A program made the position numbers and the translations under genes. The notes beneath the pieces were generated by a model. The model did not search any database. It saw only the letters and a list, made by a program, of their open reading frames with translations, and was not told the DNA's origin. This document shows positions 1 to 10,983 of a DNA stretch of 64,000 bases, piece by piece (position 1 is the stretch's first letter; each line of letters begins with the position of its first letter). The DNA comes from Paroedura picta. Lineage: Eukaryota; Chordata; Lepidosauria; Squamata; Gekkonidae. The stretch spans positions 94,355,318 through 94,419,317 of the forward strand of contig NC_135372.1 in assembly GCF_049243985.1 (NCBI RefSeq), read 5' to 3'.

Positions 1-96
1 AGGACCCAATGGAGAACAGATTTTACCCTTGTGCTTTCCCAGCTGCACCGGCTCCAGATTGGAGACTGGATCAGTTTCAGAATTTGGACTCCCATT

Positions 97-158
97 TTCA
101 TTCATTCATTCATTCATTCATTCATTCATTCATTCATTCATTCATTCATTCATTCATT
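97..158. repeat. (ATTC)n microsatellite
   Basis: About fifteen tandem copies of the tetramer ATTC. A simple repeat with no gene in it. Confidence 0.95.
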
Positions 159-261
159 TAATAGTGTGCCTTGTTAGTCGTCGCTCTCGGCATACCAGCT
201 TGCAGCGACTTACATCATAACAATATAATCATTACGATACAATGATAAAATCCCATGTTAC

Positions 262-411
262 TGTTGTTGTTAGGTGCGAAGTCATGTCCGACCCATAATG
301 ATCCTCCAGGCCTTCCTGTCCTCCACCATTCCCCGGAGTCCATTTAATTTTGCACTGACTGCTTCAGTGACTCCATCCAGCCACTTCATTCTCTGTCATC
401 CCCTTCTTCTT
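262..411 (-). mobile_element. BovB LINE 3' fragment
   Basis: Read on the minus strand, this matches the last ~150 bp of the full BovB at 56,971-60,188: the end of the coding region, the GGGTCGGACATGACTTCGCA-type terminus and the (AAC)n tail, which appears here as TGTTGTTGTTA. A short internal deletion removes part of the sequence just before the terminus. It is a 5'-truncated dead copy, and shows that BovB has inserted more than once in this region. Confidence 0.85.
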
Positions 412-414
412 TTT

Positions 415-714
415 TAAAAAATCCCATATACCCCATTAAAAAAACATAACATTACAAAACATAGTCAAAACAAGAAACAAGCAGTGGGCAAACAGCCCAT
501 GATCAGTTCTTCCTAGGTGGGCACCAAACTCTGTGCCGCAATTAAAACAAGAAGGAGGATGGATTATCTGGGATGGAGGTGTCATTCAGAGAGGGAAAAG
601 GAAAAGGAAGGGAAGAGAAAAAGGTGGTGGGAGGGAGAGGGGGGACCCAGAGATCTACCAACCCTAGCCTTGACCAGATGCCTGGTGGAAGAGCTCTGTC
701 TTGCAGGCCCTGGT
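415..714 (-). mobile_element. L2-like LINE 3' end, minus orientation
   Basis: This A-rich stretch followed by a CTTGCAGGCCCTG-type motif recurs at 52.0-52.3 kb and 63.1-63.6 kb in the same orientation. On the minus strand it reads like the end of the L2-like family also seen at 53.1-54.0 kb. Family assignment rests on these shared blocks and is tentative. Confidence 0.45.
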
Positions 715-739
715 ACCAAAATCTGCTCAGGTTCCCTAG

Positions 740-1138
740 CTCCAAAGAGATAAAACTGGCCTTGACTAAGGCCAGGGCTTTTTTGGCCCTGGTCCTGGCC
801 TTGTGGGACACTCTGCTGGAAGAGATCAGGGCCCTCTGAGATCCTAGACATTTCTGGAGGGCCTGCAATATGAGAGCTGTTCTGCCAGGCTTATGATTGT
901 GGCCAGGACACAACCTCATAAGATGCCAGCATTCCTGCCTGAGAAGCCATCCGCCAATAAAAACCCTGCCAAGTTCTGGCCAACCCTCAGAAAGATTCAA
1001 ATTATCATGAGGAGGCAGTTTTTAATGTTTAAATTTTTTAATGTTCAACTTATATGATTGTTTTTAAACATTGTCAACCACTCTGAGTCAACCAGGGAAG
1101 GGTAGGATACAAATATTATTTCTATTAATTATTATTAT
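740..1138 (+). mobile_element. L2-like LINE 3' end, plus orientation
   Basis: The stretch shares with the copy at 53.1-54.0 kb a run of GGCCAGGGC, GGGCCTGCAA and GAGCTGTTCTGCCAGG motifs, and ends with a low-complexity ATTATTATT tail. The sense frame of the better copy resembles the C-terminus of an L2-type reverse transcriptase. It abuts an opposite-oriented copy on its left. Old and decayed. Confidence 0.5.
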
Positions 1139-1214
1139 TTCCATCTACCTCCATCAATTGTGAAGGCAGGGGGTGGGGACTGTCCAGTGTACTGCACTGA
1201 GTGCAGCAACAGCT

Positions 1215-1590
1215 ATTTCTGTCTGCCAGCTGGAAAGAACTCACAGTGTGTGCTTAGTACCAGGAGCACCTGGTTCTCAGGGAACAAATCCATACCCTCG
1301 AGGCCAGGGTAGCTGACCTGGAAAGGCAGAGGCAGTCAGTTGGGCACATGGGTAAGACTCTCAGGGGCCTGTTGGAGGTTTCCCACTCTGAGAATGGCAG
1401 CTCCACCACTGTTAGAGAGCATGAGGGACAAGAGGAAACAGATTCAAATGGGCAGCCGTTATGAAGGAAGAGGGAATGTTCCCTAAGAAGAGACCCATTT
1501 TGCACTTGGGGAACAGGTATCCTTTTGCACCAAGAAACCATCCCTGGGCAGGGAGGGCGGGGGCCTCTTGGTAGCTGGTGATTCAGTCCT
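1215..1590 (+). mobile_element. CR1-like LINE ORF1 fragment
   Basis: Reading across the plus strand gives a short coiled-coil-like stretch (REQIHTLEARVADLERQ) and, at the right end, LLVAGDSVLR. That resembles the start of the GDS-type esterase domain found in ORF1 of CR1/L2 LINEs. Stops and frame changes interrupt the frame. The fragment is cut off at the right by a tRNA-type SINE. Identification is by motif only. Confidence 0.45.
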
Positions 1591-1839
1591 GAGAAGAAGA
1601 AGAAGACGAAGACGAAGAAGCCACTTTTCTCTACCCGAAGGAAGCTCAAAGCGGCTTACAGACACCCTGTGGGGTAGGTGAGGCTGAGAGAGCCCTGATA
1701 TCACTGCTCTGTCAGAACAGTTTTATCAGTGCTGTGGCGAGCCCAAGGTCACCCAGCTGGCTGCATGTGGGGGAGTGGGGAATCAAGCCCTGCTTGCCAG
1801 ATTAGAGGTCCGCACTCCTAACCACTACACCAAACTGGG
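1591..1839 (-). mobile_element. tRNA-derived SINE
   Basis: A SINE in minus orientation. Its head, read on the minus strand, starts CCCAGTTTGGTGTAGTGGTTA (box A-like), and its tail appears at the left as a GAA/GAC-rich run. The body contains AAGGTCACCCAGCTGGCTGC. Closely related copies lie at 14,829, 15,573 and 51,436. It ends in the LINE fragment to the left. Confidence 0.8.
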
Positions 1840-4601
1840 TCAGAAGGTGCTAGAGAAATGTTATTGAAAAGACACGGGGTTATGTATTAGGGAAATCCAG
1901 CCATTCCTTCTGTTCTTAAGAGGTTCTGAATCATCTGCCCCATCAGCTGATTCTTGGTCTGTTGGTGAGGAACAGGCTTGAGTGGAGGGGGCTCTCTTCC
2001 GATTTTAAGCCTGACCTGGTGGTGGAGAGATATGGATTGTAGGTACAAGAAACAACTAGAGTTTTCCATATCACTAGTCAGCAACTAGCCTTATTTATTT
2101 TATCACTAGGCAAAAAAGGATGATGCTGGATAGCAGGCAAGTGGTATGCAGAAAGAGAAGTAGTTCCCCCAGGGTCACCATTATTCAGCCTGATGCAGGT
2201 TTGTGAAGGGCTATGTACCTAGTGGTCCCTTCCCAGAAAACATATTTTTGAGCAAATTCCCATCACCTTGCTGGGCTGTGAGCCAAGGGAATGTTGCCAG
2301 GCGTGTTTGCACAGAGGGGAAATGCCCATTGCATCATGAAGGGGAGGGGAAGGGAGGGGAAGGCCTTCAGTCTGTTTACTGGACGGAGACCCTGAACATG
2401 CTGAACTTCAGCCAGGCCTCTGGAAAGACACATTGTGTTCAGGCTCTGCCCTGTGTGTGACTCACCAATTACCATAATGCTAATATTTATCAGCCAGGCT
2501 CATTATCCAACTGAGGGAAACACAGTATCACTTAGGAAAAAACACGTTTCAAAGCCTCCTTTGCCAGCTGTCCCTGTTGGGAAAGAACAGTCCCTGCTTT
2601 GCAGTGAAAGATGTGTCTTATTCCACTCCAGGCTGCCAACAGATCTTTGCCTGGTCCCATGGATCTGGCTTGCCTTTAAAAGTGAAGTCTCTGTTATTCT
2701 CTCACCTCAGAGTGTGTCCCTATTTGCACTGCTAAAGCTGGCAGCTGAGCCTCACTGAGTGACACAGAACGGCATGCAGGAAGGCAGGCAGAGTTGGCCT
2801 GAGTCTCAGCTAGGACTCTTCCACATACTGAAGGCATGCTCCAAAATGCACTTGACTCTTCTGCAGGAAGTTCCTGCAAGCCCCAGTCCAGTAACAACTG
2901 CACAATAGTCCATCTGAGTGCCACAAAGAAACACGGGGGAGTGGGCGGGGGACAGGATGACAGACATGTGATGCAGAACAGAATAGATGGGCTGCCAGTG
3001 GTCCCAGTTCTGGATGAGCTAGATTTTAAATCATGTCCTCAAAAGACTCAGGGAGGTGAAGGCAAGAGGCTAATCTAGGGGACATTACTGATGAGAGAGA
3101 GTGTGTGAACGGAATCCGGAGCCCTTTGTCAGGATCATCTTGAGCAGAATTCACTGCTGAAAGCAATGCAATGGCCATCCCCTACAGCCTGAAGGACATG
3201 TCATCATGTCTATGTCCCATTGGTGGCACAGGCCCCTCTTTTCTGTCAAGTGGGGTTGCCATCTCTGGGTCAGGGAATTCCTGGAGATTTGAGATAGAAG
3301 CTGGAGGGGCAAAGTTTGCAATGGGGAGACAGCTCAACACCAGTTCTCTATAGTCCAGAGAGGAGTGGTAATTTCTATAGGAGCTATAATATTGAAAGGG
3401 TGCCTCTCAAGAATGATTTGTAGAGTTCCTTTCATGCTTGGACTCACAATGCATGAATAGCCTGCTGTAACCCAGAGTCTGCTCTCAATGGGAGATTTCA
3501 TATACCTATTCTTTTCATTCGAGTCACACTTTTACCGAAGCAATACTGCCGCCAAGTCTTGCTTCCTCACTCTTGACGCTAAGTAGGCCCTTGCATCATC
3601 CTCCATGATGCCAAGTGAGGCTTGGTGAAAAGACATTATGATACAACAGAACTGGCAACAGAAGGCATTGAAAGCGATTGCAAAATGCACACCCACATGT
3701 GGTTACAATGCTCGCTCTGATATGCTTATAAAAGTGCTTCTAGACCTTTGCTTCCCCAGCAAAATGGTAATAGCTGTAGGAACTGGAATCCCAAGTAACT
3801 TCAAAGCAGAGCTACTGGTTAGCATGAGAGGGCGCCATGACTGCCACTAGTTTTATATCATAGTTATGACACTGGGATTGCTGCTAATAATAATGAATAT
3901 ATTTAGGATGAGCACCGAAGGTAGCATCTCCCCAGTGGGAATTGCAAGTGTCAGGCACACTGATCCAGAAGACTTCAGAAGATGGGATCCCTGGGGGAAT
4001 TGCCTCTGGAACACCCACAGAGAGATCTCAGTCCATAGCAGGATGGTATCCAGCAATCTTGAATATTTTGTTTCATAATATATTGCGCTCTCCTGTTTGT
4101 CCCCACACAGCATAACGTATGAGCACTTAACACTGCAACATATTTGCATAATATATGCACTTTCCCCCTAAAGGATTACTGGATTTGTCTTTACATTTGC
4201 AGAGGGGAAAGGCTATTTCTTTAAACTCCACCAGATTTGCATAAACCAGACATGTACCTTGGTTGGTCTCTGTTAACTATTTTGTAGGAAGGGCTGGGTA
4301 ATTTTGAAATGCAGTCTTGTCTGCATTGCTGAGAAAGTATCTGAATAGGCTGGTATGGAAGCAGGGTTTAAAAAAATACCAAAAAAAAAACACTGTTAAA
4401 TTTTGAGATAGTGAGGTGGCTGGTAGAAAAGGTAATAAAAAGTCAAAAGAATCCTTTCTAGCACCAAGGGACCTTTCCTGAAACATTTTAGGGCTAAGAA
4501 ATGAGAAGCAGAGACAGACTGGGTCAGGCTACAATACTGGGCACCCCACAGAAGCCACTGCTAGCATTCATTAGAGGAAAGGACAGAACCTAAATTAGGG
4601 T
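1840..4601. other. Non-coding stretch, mostly unique
   Basis: No open frame here resembles a known protein. A decayed piece near 3,250-3,340 (GGTTGCCATCTC...TTCCTGGAGATTTG) belongs to the short inverted-repeat-ended family seen better at 22.6 kb and 23.9 kb. A GGGGA-rich run lies near 2,340. Otherwise I see nothing identifiable. Confidence 0.5.
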
Positions 4602-4701
4602 AGAATCATAGAGTTGGAAGGGGCCATACAGGCCACCTAGTCCAACCCCCTGCTCAACGTAGGATCAGCCCTAAGCATCCTAAAGCATCCAAGAAAAGTG
4701 T
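4602..4701 (-). mobile_element. CR1 LINE 3' end, left half of an interrupted copy
   Basis: Minus-strand CR1 terminus: AATCATAGAGTTGGAAGGGG, then CCTAGTCCAACCCCCTGCTC, then a stretch matching the end of the CR1 at 22.5 kb. The copy stops at AAGAAAAGTGT, where the Harbinger begins, and resumes at 11,981 with the continuation seen in other CR1 copies. The two halves are one older CR1 insertion split by the DNA transposon. Confidence 0.9.
4699..4701. repeat. Left 3-bp target site duplication (TGT) of the Harbinger
   Basis: TGT precedes the left inverted repeat and is repeated at 11,978-11,980 after the right one. Removing the element and one TGT gives AAGAAAAGTGTGTATCCAGC, an uninterrupted CR1 sequence. 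A 3-bp duplication is the hallmark of PIF/Harbinger integration, although TGT differs from the commoner TWA. Confidence 0.85.
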
Positions 4702-4715
4702 GGGCCATTTCGCAC
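4702..4715 (+). repeat. Left terminal inverted repeat of the Harbinger
   Basis: GGGCCATTTCGCAC, 14 of 14 bases complementary to 11,964-11,977. Further inside, CTCAAAGTTGC here and CTTCAAAGTAGC on the other end are related, so the imperfect repeat extends about 45 bp. TAGCGAAAT occurs near 4,745 and GCGAAATG near 4,770, possible subterminal binding repeats. Confidence 0.93.
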
Positions 4716-5232
4716 AGAGCTCAAAGTTGCTATTTGGTTGCTGTTAGCGAAATCGCTACTTCAACTAGCGAAATGTAACTAGCTGTGCCCGTAACGCACA
4801 GCTGCGGTTTTTGCGGAATTTAGCACTTTCACTTCTCGTCACTTTCGTAACCCACAGGCTTCCGGTTCTCTGTCTTTTCGCTACAAAGGAGGTCCCTTTT
4901 TAGCGCTTCTGGCCTCCCGTGCCCGTCAATCAAACTGCAGGCACACCTTTGACCTCGACCCTAAAGCCGGACTTGTCGGGGTTCCCTTTTTTTTTTAAAA
5001 ACCCAGGAAACCCCATAGCAACGCGTTATCGTCAAATCATTGGCGCCCTTGGAACGTGTTTTCTATTGTTTTCTATGAACCAGAGGTTGATGCATTGATA
5101 TGTTTGATTGGTTAATCCCCGCCCACAGTACACGCCCACAGGTTACCTGCTTATATGCACCTGGGCAGACACGCGGTCGGCCTCACTCTTTGTTTGCGTA
5201 GCCTACTGCCTGCAGCACAGGTTAACGTTGCA

Positions 5233-6633
5233 ATGGAGAGGATTATTTTTCAATTGTTGTCTCAGATGCTTGCGGTGGTCCAGCGTATCCACACCACCGT
5301 GCGGCATAGGAGGGCTGCTTTCGAGGAATACCGAGAACGTATTGCCGGAGCGATGACCAGCAGTACAAGACGTTCTCAACGGGCAACCATGGTGGCAAAG
5401 AGGCACTGGCAAGCTCTGGCAGAGGTCCGGTTCCCCCCCCGGTTCTGGGTGGACGAAAGATCCTCTGACTGGTGGGAAAATTTTGTGTGGGCTCGCTGGG
5501 ATGATGACCACTGGATTGCCAACTTTAGACTGTCTAGGGGAACATTTTTTGAACTCGTGGAGGCTCTACGTGGACGCATGGAGAGGCAAGTCACTGGCAT
5601 GCGGCGCCCCGTGCCAGTGGAAAAAAGGGTGGCGGCCGCATTGTGGTACTTGGCCACCCCTCAGTACTTCCGGACAGTAGCCCAGCAATTCGGACTCGGA
5701 GTCACTACGGTTGGCGATATCCTTAAGGAGTTCTGCCTCGCCATGGAGGCGGAATTGTTCAGCAAAGTCGTGTGCCTCGGAGACCGGCTTGGAGCGGTGA
5801 GTGTCATTCTATCCCCTTTGCCCTTTAAATTTTTTTTCTTGTTTGACAGGTCAGCAACGAAGACGCGATACACCCCACGCTGACATGCCATGGCTTATAT
5901 TCTTTTCTTTCCCTTATTCCAGAGTATGGACGGGTTTGCCAGGCTTGGATTCCCGCATTGTTTTGCGGCCGTCGATGGAAGCCACATCCCTATCCGTGCC
6001 CCCGGGGGAAGCATAAAGGAGTACGGGAACAGGAAGGACTTTTGTTCTGTTCTCCTGCAAGGAACTGTGGACTTCTCCGGACGGTTTATCGATGCCGAGG
6101 TGGGGTGGAGTGGCAGGAGGCATGATGCCCTTGTTTTCAGGGAATCGAACCTCAGGAAAGCCATGGACGAAGGGGTCTTTGTTCCAGGAAACCCCACCGC
6201 CACCATTGAGGGCGTGCGTGTGCCGGCGTTGGTGCTCGGGGACGGAGCCTACCCATTACGCCGCTGGCTCATGACTCCCTATAAGCGGCCAAGGACAGAC
6301 GTGCAGAGCCACTACAACCTCACTCACTCCCGGGCAAGGAATGTAGTGGAGCATGCCTTTGGACGTTTGAAGTCCCGGTTCCGTTGCTTGATGTCACGAC
6401 TCCATGTGCATATAGACAATGTGACTCCGCTGATCATCGCGTGTGTCATTTTGCACAACATATGCGAGGACAAGGGACATAACATCCCCTTCCCTGTGGA
6501 TGAACCTGATCCTGTAGTCCTCGAGGACACACAAGACATCCCTGAAGCAAGGAAAAAAAGGATCTATGCGGAGGGGTGCAAGGTTCGGGACGCTATAGCC
6601 ACCCACATCTACAGAAACAGGAGGCGTGTTTGA
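5233..6633 (+). CDS. Harbinger (PIF) DDE transposase, two exons
   Basis: The enzyme would cut the element's ends and rejoin them at a new site. Exon 1 is 5,233-5,796 (188 codons) and exon 2 is 5,923-6,633 including TGA, joined across a 126-bp intron with GTGAGT donor and TTATTCCAG acceptor in phase 0, for 424 residues. A helix-turn-helix-like region (VEKRVAAALWYLA, then FGLGVTTVGDILKEF) lies in exon 1. The DDE_Tnp_4/HARBI1-type catalytic core is in exon 2: D206 in AAVDGSHIPI, D295 in VLGDGAYPL and E331 in VVEHAFGRLK. It ends with IIACVILHNICED, typical of the family. I chose the ATG at 5,233; an in-frame ATG at 5,155 would add 26 residues. No stop or frameshift is seen. In known Harbingers a Myb-like partner carries the transposase to the nucleus and to DNA. 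Confidence 0.93.
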
Positions 6634-6656
6634 TTGGTTTTCCTACTCTGTTGTTG

Positions 6657-6662
6657 AATAAA
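6657..6662 (+). terminator. Poly(A) signal of the transposase gene
   Basis: AATAAA, 24 bp after the transposase stop and followed by a T/G-rich stretch. It is the natural 3' end of the transposase transcript and separates it from the plus-strand Myb-like gene. Confidence 0.75.
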
Positions 6663-6985
6663 GTTTTATGTTCTTTGTTTAACCTTGTCTTGTGCGGTTT
6701 GTCTACTTAGCCAGCAAAAAAACGGGGATTCTCTGGTCCAAAAGCACTTTGACAGCCCTAAATGCTAACTCCCCGCTGAAATTGACAAACACAATACGGA
6801 AGCGCTGAACGTGGAAAGTTTGGGGAGGCGGGTAGCCAGGAAGTATTGGCGACCCCTGTCAAACCGGAGGATCAATCCACTTATGTTCCAAGGAATAATT
6901 TTATTGGTGGGCAGCTTTGATACATTTAAAATAGGGGTGGTCGATCGGAGCAACGCACGTTCGTTCCCTAACCGTCATTCCGAAG

Positions 6986-8151
6986 ATGCCGAAGCCACGG
7001 AAGGGCTCCTTCTGGCAGCGCGCCGAGGCTGAGGCACTTCTGGAGCTTGTGCTCCAATCGAAAAGTGTTGGCCGCCTTATGGCCAGCACCCACTGCCACA
7101 CCAAGGGTGCTTACCTGGTGTTGGCATCGAAGCTGAGGGAGAGGGGCTACGTCCGGACCTGGGAGCAGGTCCGGACAAAATTTAAGAGGGTGAAGCTGGA
7201 CTTCCTCAACAGTCTTGAACAGTGGGGGGGGGGGTCCCGCAGCCAAGTGGGAGAACGGTCTTCCACGACCAGATGGTCAAAATATGGGAGAAGGCTGGGA
7301 AGCCCCCCCTGGAAATGAGGAGGCATATGGGTGAGTGCTGCCCTCGTTGTGTTTTACCCTTAAACATGCATGGAATGACTAGCTGCCTCTTTCCCCTACT
7401 GTCCCCAATGAAATTCGAGAAAGTATTTAGATGCTGTCAACCTCCTCTGACTTAGCCCGCCAGTACTGTAGAACCACTTTGGTTATGCGCTTTGACTCTA
7501 ATTGTGGTGTGGCCACCAGCTGTGTTTCATCTCTGGTTTGTTTGCTCTTACTTATGATTTCTCTTTTTCTTTGCCCAGCTACACAATCACCATCCAAGCT
7601 GGCAAAAGCACCTGAGCGTGAGGAGGGGGAGGAAGAGGGACCTTCCACCTCAGGACAGGCTGCAGGTGAGAGTTTTATGTCTTTGAGGGAGACCCATGTG
7701 TGTGTACCCCCATGGAGCCATATGGGAGCCTGCTGTGATGCTTCCATTTGAAGTGTGATTAAATTCTTTGTTTGATTTCTATAGCAGAAACTATGGAGGC
7801 AAGGATGCGTGCCATGGAGGCCAGGGTGACTTCCTTAGAGGCTGAAGTGGCAGACTTAAAAGGGGAGATTGAGCGGCAAAGGCAGCAGAGGGAGGCGGAA
7901 GAACGTAGGTTATGTTCCCCACTGCCCAACTCTTCTCACACTGTGGCTAAGGCCACTAAAAAGTGTATCCATGTAAACTCCAGGTTGGAAAATATGTTTG
8001 GCACTAATGTGTACTTTTTCTCCCTCCCCAAACAGTTAAGAAGAAGGAGGACGAAGACCTCTTCCGCCGCAAAGTCAGGGGGACCATGGGACGGTTGTGC
8101 AGGAGAGTGAGGGAGATGGAAGGGGCTGGTGAGGGGGGCAGTGGGACCTGA
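6986..8151 (+). CDS. Harbinger Myb/SANT-like DNA-binding protein, four exons, frame conflict at a G-run
   Basis: Exons 6,986-7,330, 7,579-7,665, 7,785-7,904 and 8,036-8,151 join with phase-1 introns throughout, giving roughly 220 residues. The N-terminus is a trihelix-type Myb/SANT domain (about residues 9-75) with FWQRAEAEALLELV and TWEQVRTKFKRVK. The third exon encodes a heptad-rich coiled coil (MEARMRAMEARVTSLEAEV), and the last exon is short and basic. Such proteins bind Harbinger ends and recruit the transposase. The frame before the 11-G run at 7,224-7,234 does not match the frame that continues as VFHDQMVKIWEKAGKP into the splice donor. A one-base change in the run restores continuity, so this is either a real frameshift or a homopolymer miscall. 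Confidence 0.8.
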
Positions 8152-8159
8152 GTGTTGTT

Positions 8160-8335
8160 TTCTGTTTGTGTTTTGGGGTGGGGGTTGTTGGGGGGGGTCC
8201 AAGTTAAATTCCCTAATTTTTTATCCCTGTTAAATATATGAATTTGTTCAAAAAAAGTTGGCTTTCCTGGAGGGTGGGGGTGGTGGTGGGGGGGTCCAAG
8301 TTACATTCCCTTATTTTTTTCCCCTGTTGAACTGT
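8160..8335 (+). repeat. Tandem duplication in the 3' UTR of the plus-strand Myb-like gene
   Basis: A G-rich run, then GGTCCAAGTTAAATTCCCT, appears twice about 110 bp apart (near 8,190 and 8,290) with a few differences, each followed by a T-rich stretch and CCCTGTT. It lies between the stop codon and the poly(A) signal. Confidence 0.7.
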
Positions 8336-8342
8336 TTTTGAA

Positions 8343-8348
8343 AATAAA
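8343..8348 (+). terminator. Poly(A) signal of the plus-strand Myb-like gene
   Basis: AATAAA about 190 bp after the stop at 8,151. It faces the minus-strand AATAAA at 8,531-8,536, so the two Myb-like genes end tail to tail within 190 bp. Confidence 0.75.
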
Positions 8349-8530
8349 ATCTTGTTGCAAATTTTCTGAAAGACTCCAGTGTGACTCCTTACACTCGCAC
8401 ACCTTTCACCCCAAACTCCTAAAACACCTTTAACCTTTAAAACACCCTCCAACCACCAACCCACACAACGGTACCAGAATAGGCACAATCACTAGAGAGG
8501 GTACACAGAGACAGAGTCAAAAATATAAAC

Positions 8531-8536
8531 TTTATT
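8531..8536 (-). terminator. Poly(A) signal of the minus-strand Myb-like gene
   Basis: AATAAA on the minus strand (TTTATT on plus), 52 bp past the stop codon at 8,588. Confidence 0.75.
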
Positions 8537-8587
8537 TAACAGACAACAGCAAACACAGATAACGTTAAATAGACAAACTGGGCCAAA

Positions 8588-10571
8588 CTAGGAGGGGGAG
8601 AACTTGTCTGCGGGTTTAACTATTCTCTTCCCGAGAACAGTCCTCCTTCTCGTTTGGGTCGAGGCATTCTGAGACGGGGTGGGTGGGGTGGGTGCTGGAG
8701 GTGGTGGGGGAGGTGTGGGGGGGGGGACGTGCACGGTAATCTGAGGAGGGTTGGCCGTCTCCATAACCGCGACCGCCCTCTCCATCAGCCTCCTTATCAG
8801 TCGAACCTCCTCCACGCTTTCGCGTAGGGATTGGTTCGACTCCCTAAGGATAGCACGAAATTTTTTTCCCTCCTGGGCCACGAGGGAGAGCATGGCCTGG
8901 TCTGCGGCAGCGGCACGCCTGGACTCCTCCTGGCAGTGCTCGAGGATCCTTTCTCCCACACTAGTTAAGACGGAGACGCGCTGCAGCCTGCCGCGTTCCC
9001 TCGCCAGCCTCTCCTCTGCTTGGAGAGCACCTCTAGGTGGTGAGCCGGCTGGCTCATCGTCTTCTGAAAGGACCTCTGTTGGCAAAAAAAGAGAAACAGA
9101 ACTGTTAGTAACATCGAGACAGTCAAAACCCACCCTGGTGCACATGGTGGCCTTTCTTGGTTACATATTGTTAAACCAAGACTCTAAACAATGCCCGGGG
9201 AGCACATGGTTGGTGTTTTTTTGCCCATGGTGGCCTTTCTTGGTTACATATAGTTAAACCAAGACTCAGAACAATGCCAGGGGAGCACAAAAATGAAAAG
9301 GAAGCACACGGTTAGTGGCTTGCGACATTGTCCTGCAGCCATGGCTCGAAAGGAACAGTTCATGCACGCTCACCATCTTGTATCTGTATACGCCTGCACA
9401 GGGCAGGAGGTCCAGCCACCCCACGCTCCTCCTCCTCCTGCGTCCCGGGTATGAAATCTGAAAAAAGGGAAAAAAGAACATGATTTAGGACCAAAGTGTG
9501 GCAAAGCAAGCTTCAAACCCTAAAGCAGCAACGTTGAGGGACTCTCTTCTGTCTCTTAGCAGTGCTGCTGCCCTGCACAAACAGAAAAGCACAAAGCAGT
9601 TAAACCCCCCCCCCCCTTATTGCAACTGATACTTACCAACATTTGTTGACGCCCCAGAATCACTGTCCTCTGCCACCGCTGCTGGGGACTCGAGGACCAC
9701 CGTCCCAGGCATCTGTGTCTCTGTGGACAAGAGCAGAAAATAGTGAAAAAGGAGCAAGCATACAACCAGAACCACACAGCAAGCTCCCAAAGTAGTGGCT
9801 AAAGCACTGCAGAAGGCCTATGGCCGAGGCATGCTGCAAAACTGTTTTGGTTGTTGGTTAAACACAACCGTTTTAAAAAGCCACCAAAAGCAATCCACAA
9901 ACATCCTAGCATATTATGCGTTGCAATGAACACACGAGAAAATGATTCCCAAACGTCAGAACACACATTTGCTCAAAATGAAATATAAAATAAAAATAAA
10001 ATTACTTACCGGAGGCAAGGGGCGTTTGCTGAGGAACCTCCTCTGGTTCCCCAGGAGCGATGGCCATCAGGTCCAGCGTGACCATGTCTGCGGCTCGTTG
10101 CTGGACGGGGGGTGGAGGCCGAAAGCTGGACGAGGTGCCCTCGACAGGATCCTCCTCAGCGGGTGGTTCCTCCACCGGGGCAGCCGGCTTCCGAACCACC
10201 TTAAGGCTCCTCCCGACGCGCTTCGGCCTGCCGGCTCCTTCCCCATCGCCGTACAGCGGGCGCTGCTCCTCAAAGTAGGGGCAGGTCACCTTCTCGTTGC
10301 CGGAACCCATATTATGGTTCACGGCACGCATATACTCCGCCCGCATTGTTTTAGTTTTGGACCGGCATTCAAGGCCGGTCCTGTTGTGGCCCAGGGCACG
10401 CATCTTGATGGCCACTTGTTCGAAGACCTCCCTATTCCTGTGCGAGGACTGGAAGGCGTCCTGGATTTTCTCTTCCGAGAAAATCGCGATCAGGTCCCTG
10501 ATCTCCGCGTCCCTCCAAGTTGGCCCACGGCCGGTTGCAGGGACGGACGACGCTTGCGAAGAAGATTCCAT
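8588..10571 (-). CDS. Second Harbinger Myb/SANT-like protein, four exons, open
   Basis: Read on the minus strand, exons 10,571-10,010, 9,720-9,637, 9,457-9,374 and 9,075-8,588 join through canonical GT-AG introns, all in phase 1, into an uninterrupted 405-residue protein. Residues 17-105 form a Myb/SANT-like (trihelix) domain, with GPTWRDAEIRDLIAIF, then RTGLECRSKTKTMRAEY and CPYFEEQRPLYG. A basic stretch follows (GRPKRVGRSLKVVRK), then an acidic linker. The last exon has a long helical, probably coiled-coil segment (ERLARERGRLQR to VEEVRLIRRLMER), a proline-rich run and a basic tail. I chose the ATG at 10,571 because the SANT domain starts soon after; the frame runs further upstream. It is unlike the plus-strand Myb gene in sequence. 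Its role is inferred: binding element DNA or partnering the transposase. It could also be a captured host gene. Confidence 0.85.
9144..9290. repeat. Tandem duplication within a Harbinger intron
   Basis: A block starting TGGTGGCCTTTCTTGGTTAC and ending at GGGGAGCACA occurs twice in a row about 80 bp apart, nearly identical, in the last intron of the minus-strand Myb-like gene. Confidence 0.8.
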
Positions 10572-10983
10572 GGTGCCTTCGCTAGTAGCTGAGCAAAATG
10601 GAGGTGCGAGGTGCAGGGTGCAACGGATCATATACCTTCCCGCACACAAAGACAAAGGGACTAGCCGGCTCCTGATTGGTGGAGGGCAGTAGGGGACACG
10701 CACATTGGCCACATGAGGTCACATGTCACGTTCAAAACTCCTCGCGCGGGAACAGGATCTGCTCCTAATGGCCAGATTAGCGCCCTTGTTGTTTGACTTC
10801 TCGCATGCGCTGATTCGTCCACACGCGAGAAGAGCAGTTTGAACATGCAGCGGGAGCCATTTTACTGAAATGTCCGCCATTACAAAAACGCATGCCGGTG
10901 TAAAACCGAGAGCAAGTGCAGCGGTACGCGACAGTTCCCCAATAATATTCACCAACCAAAGCATAAATCAATGACATGTAACT

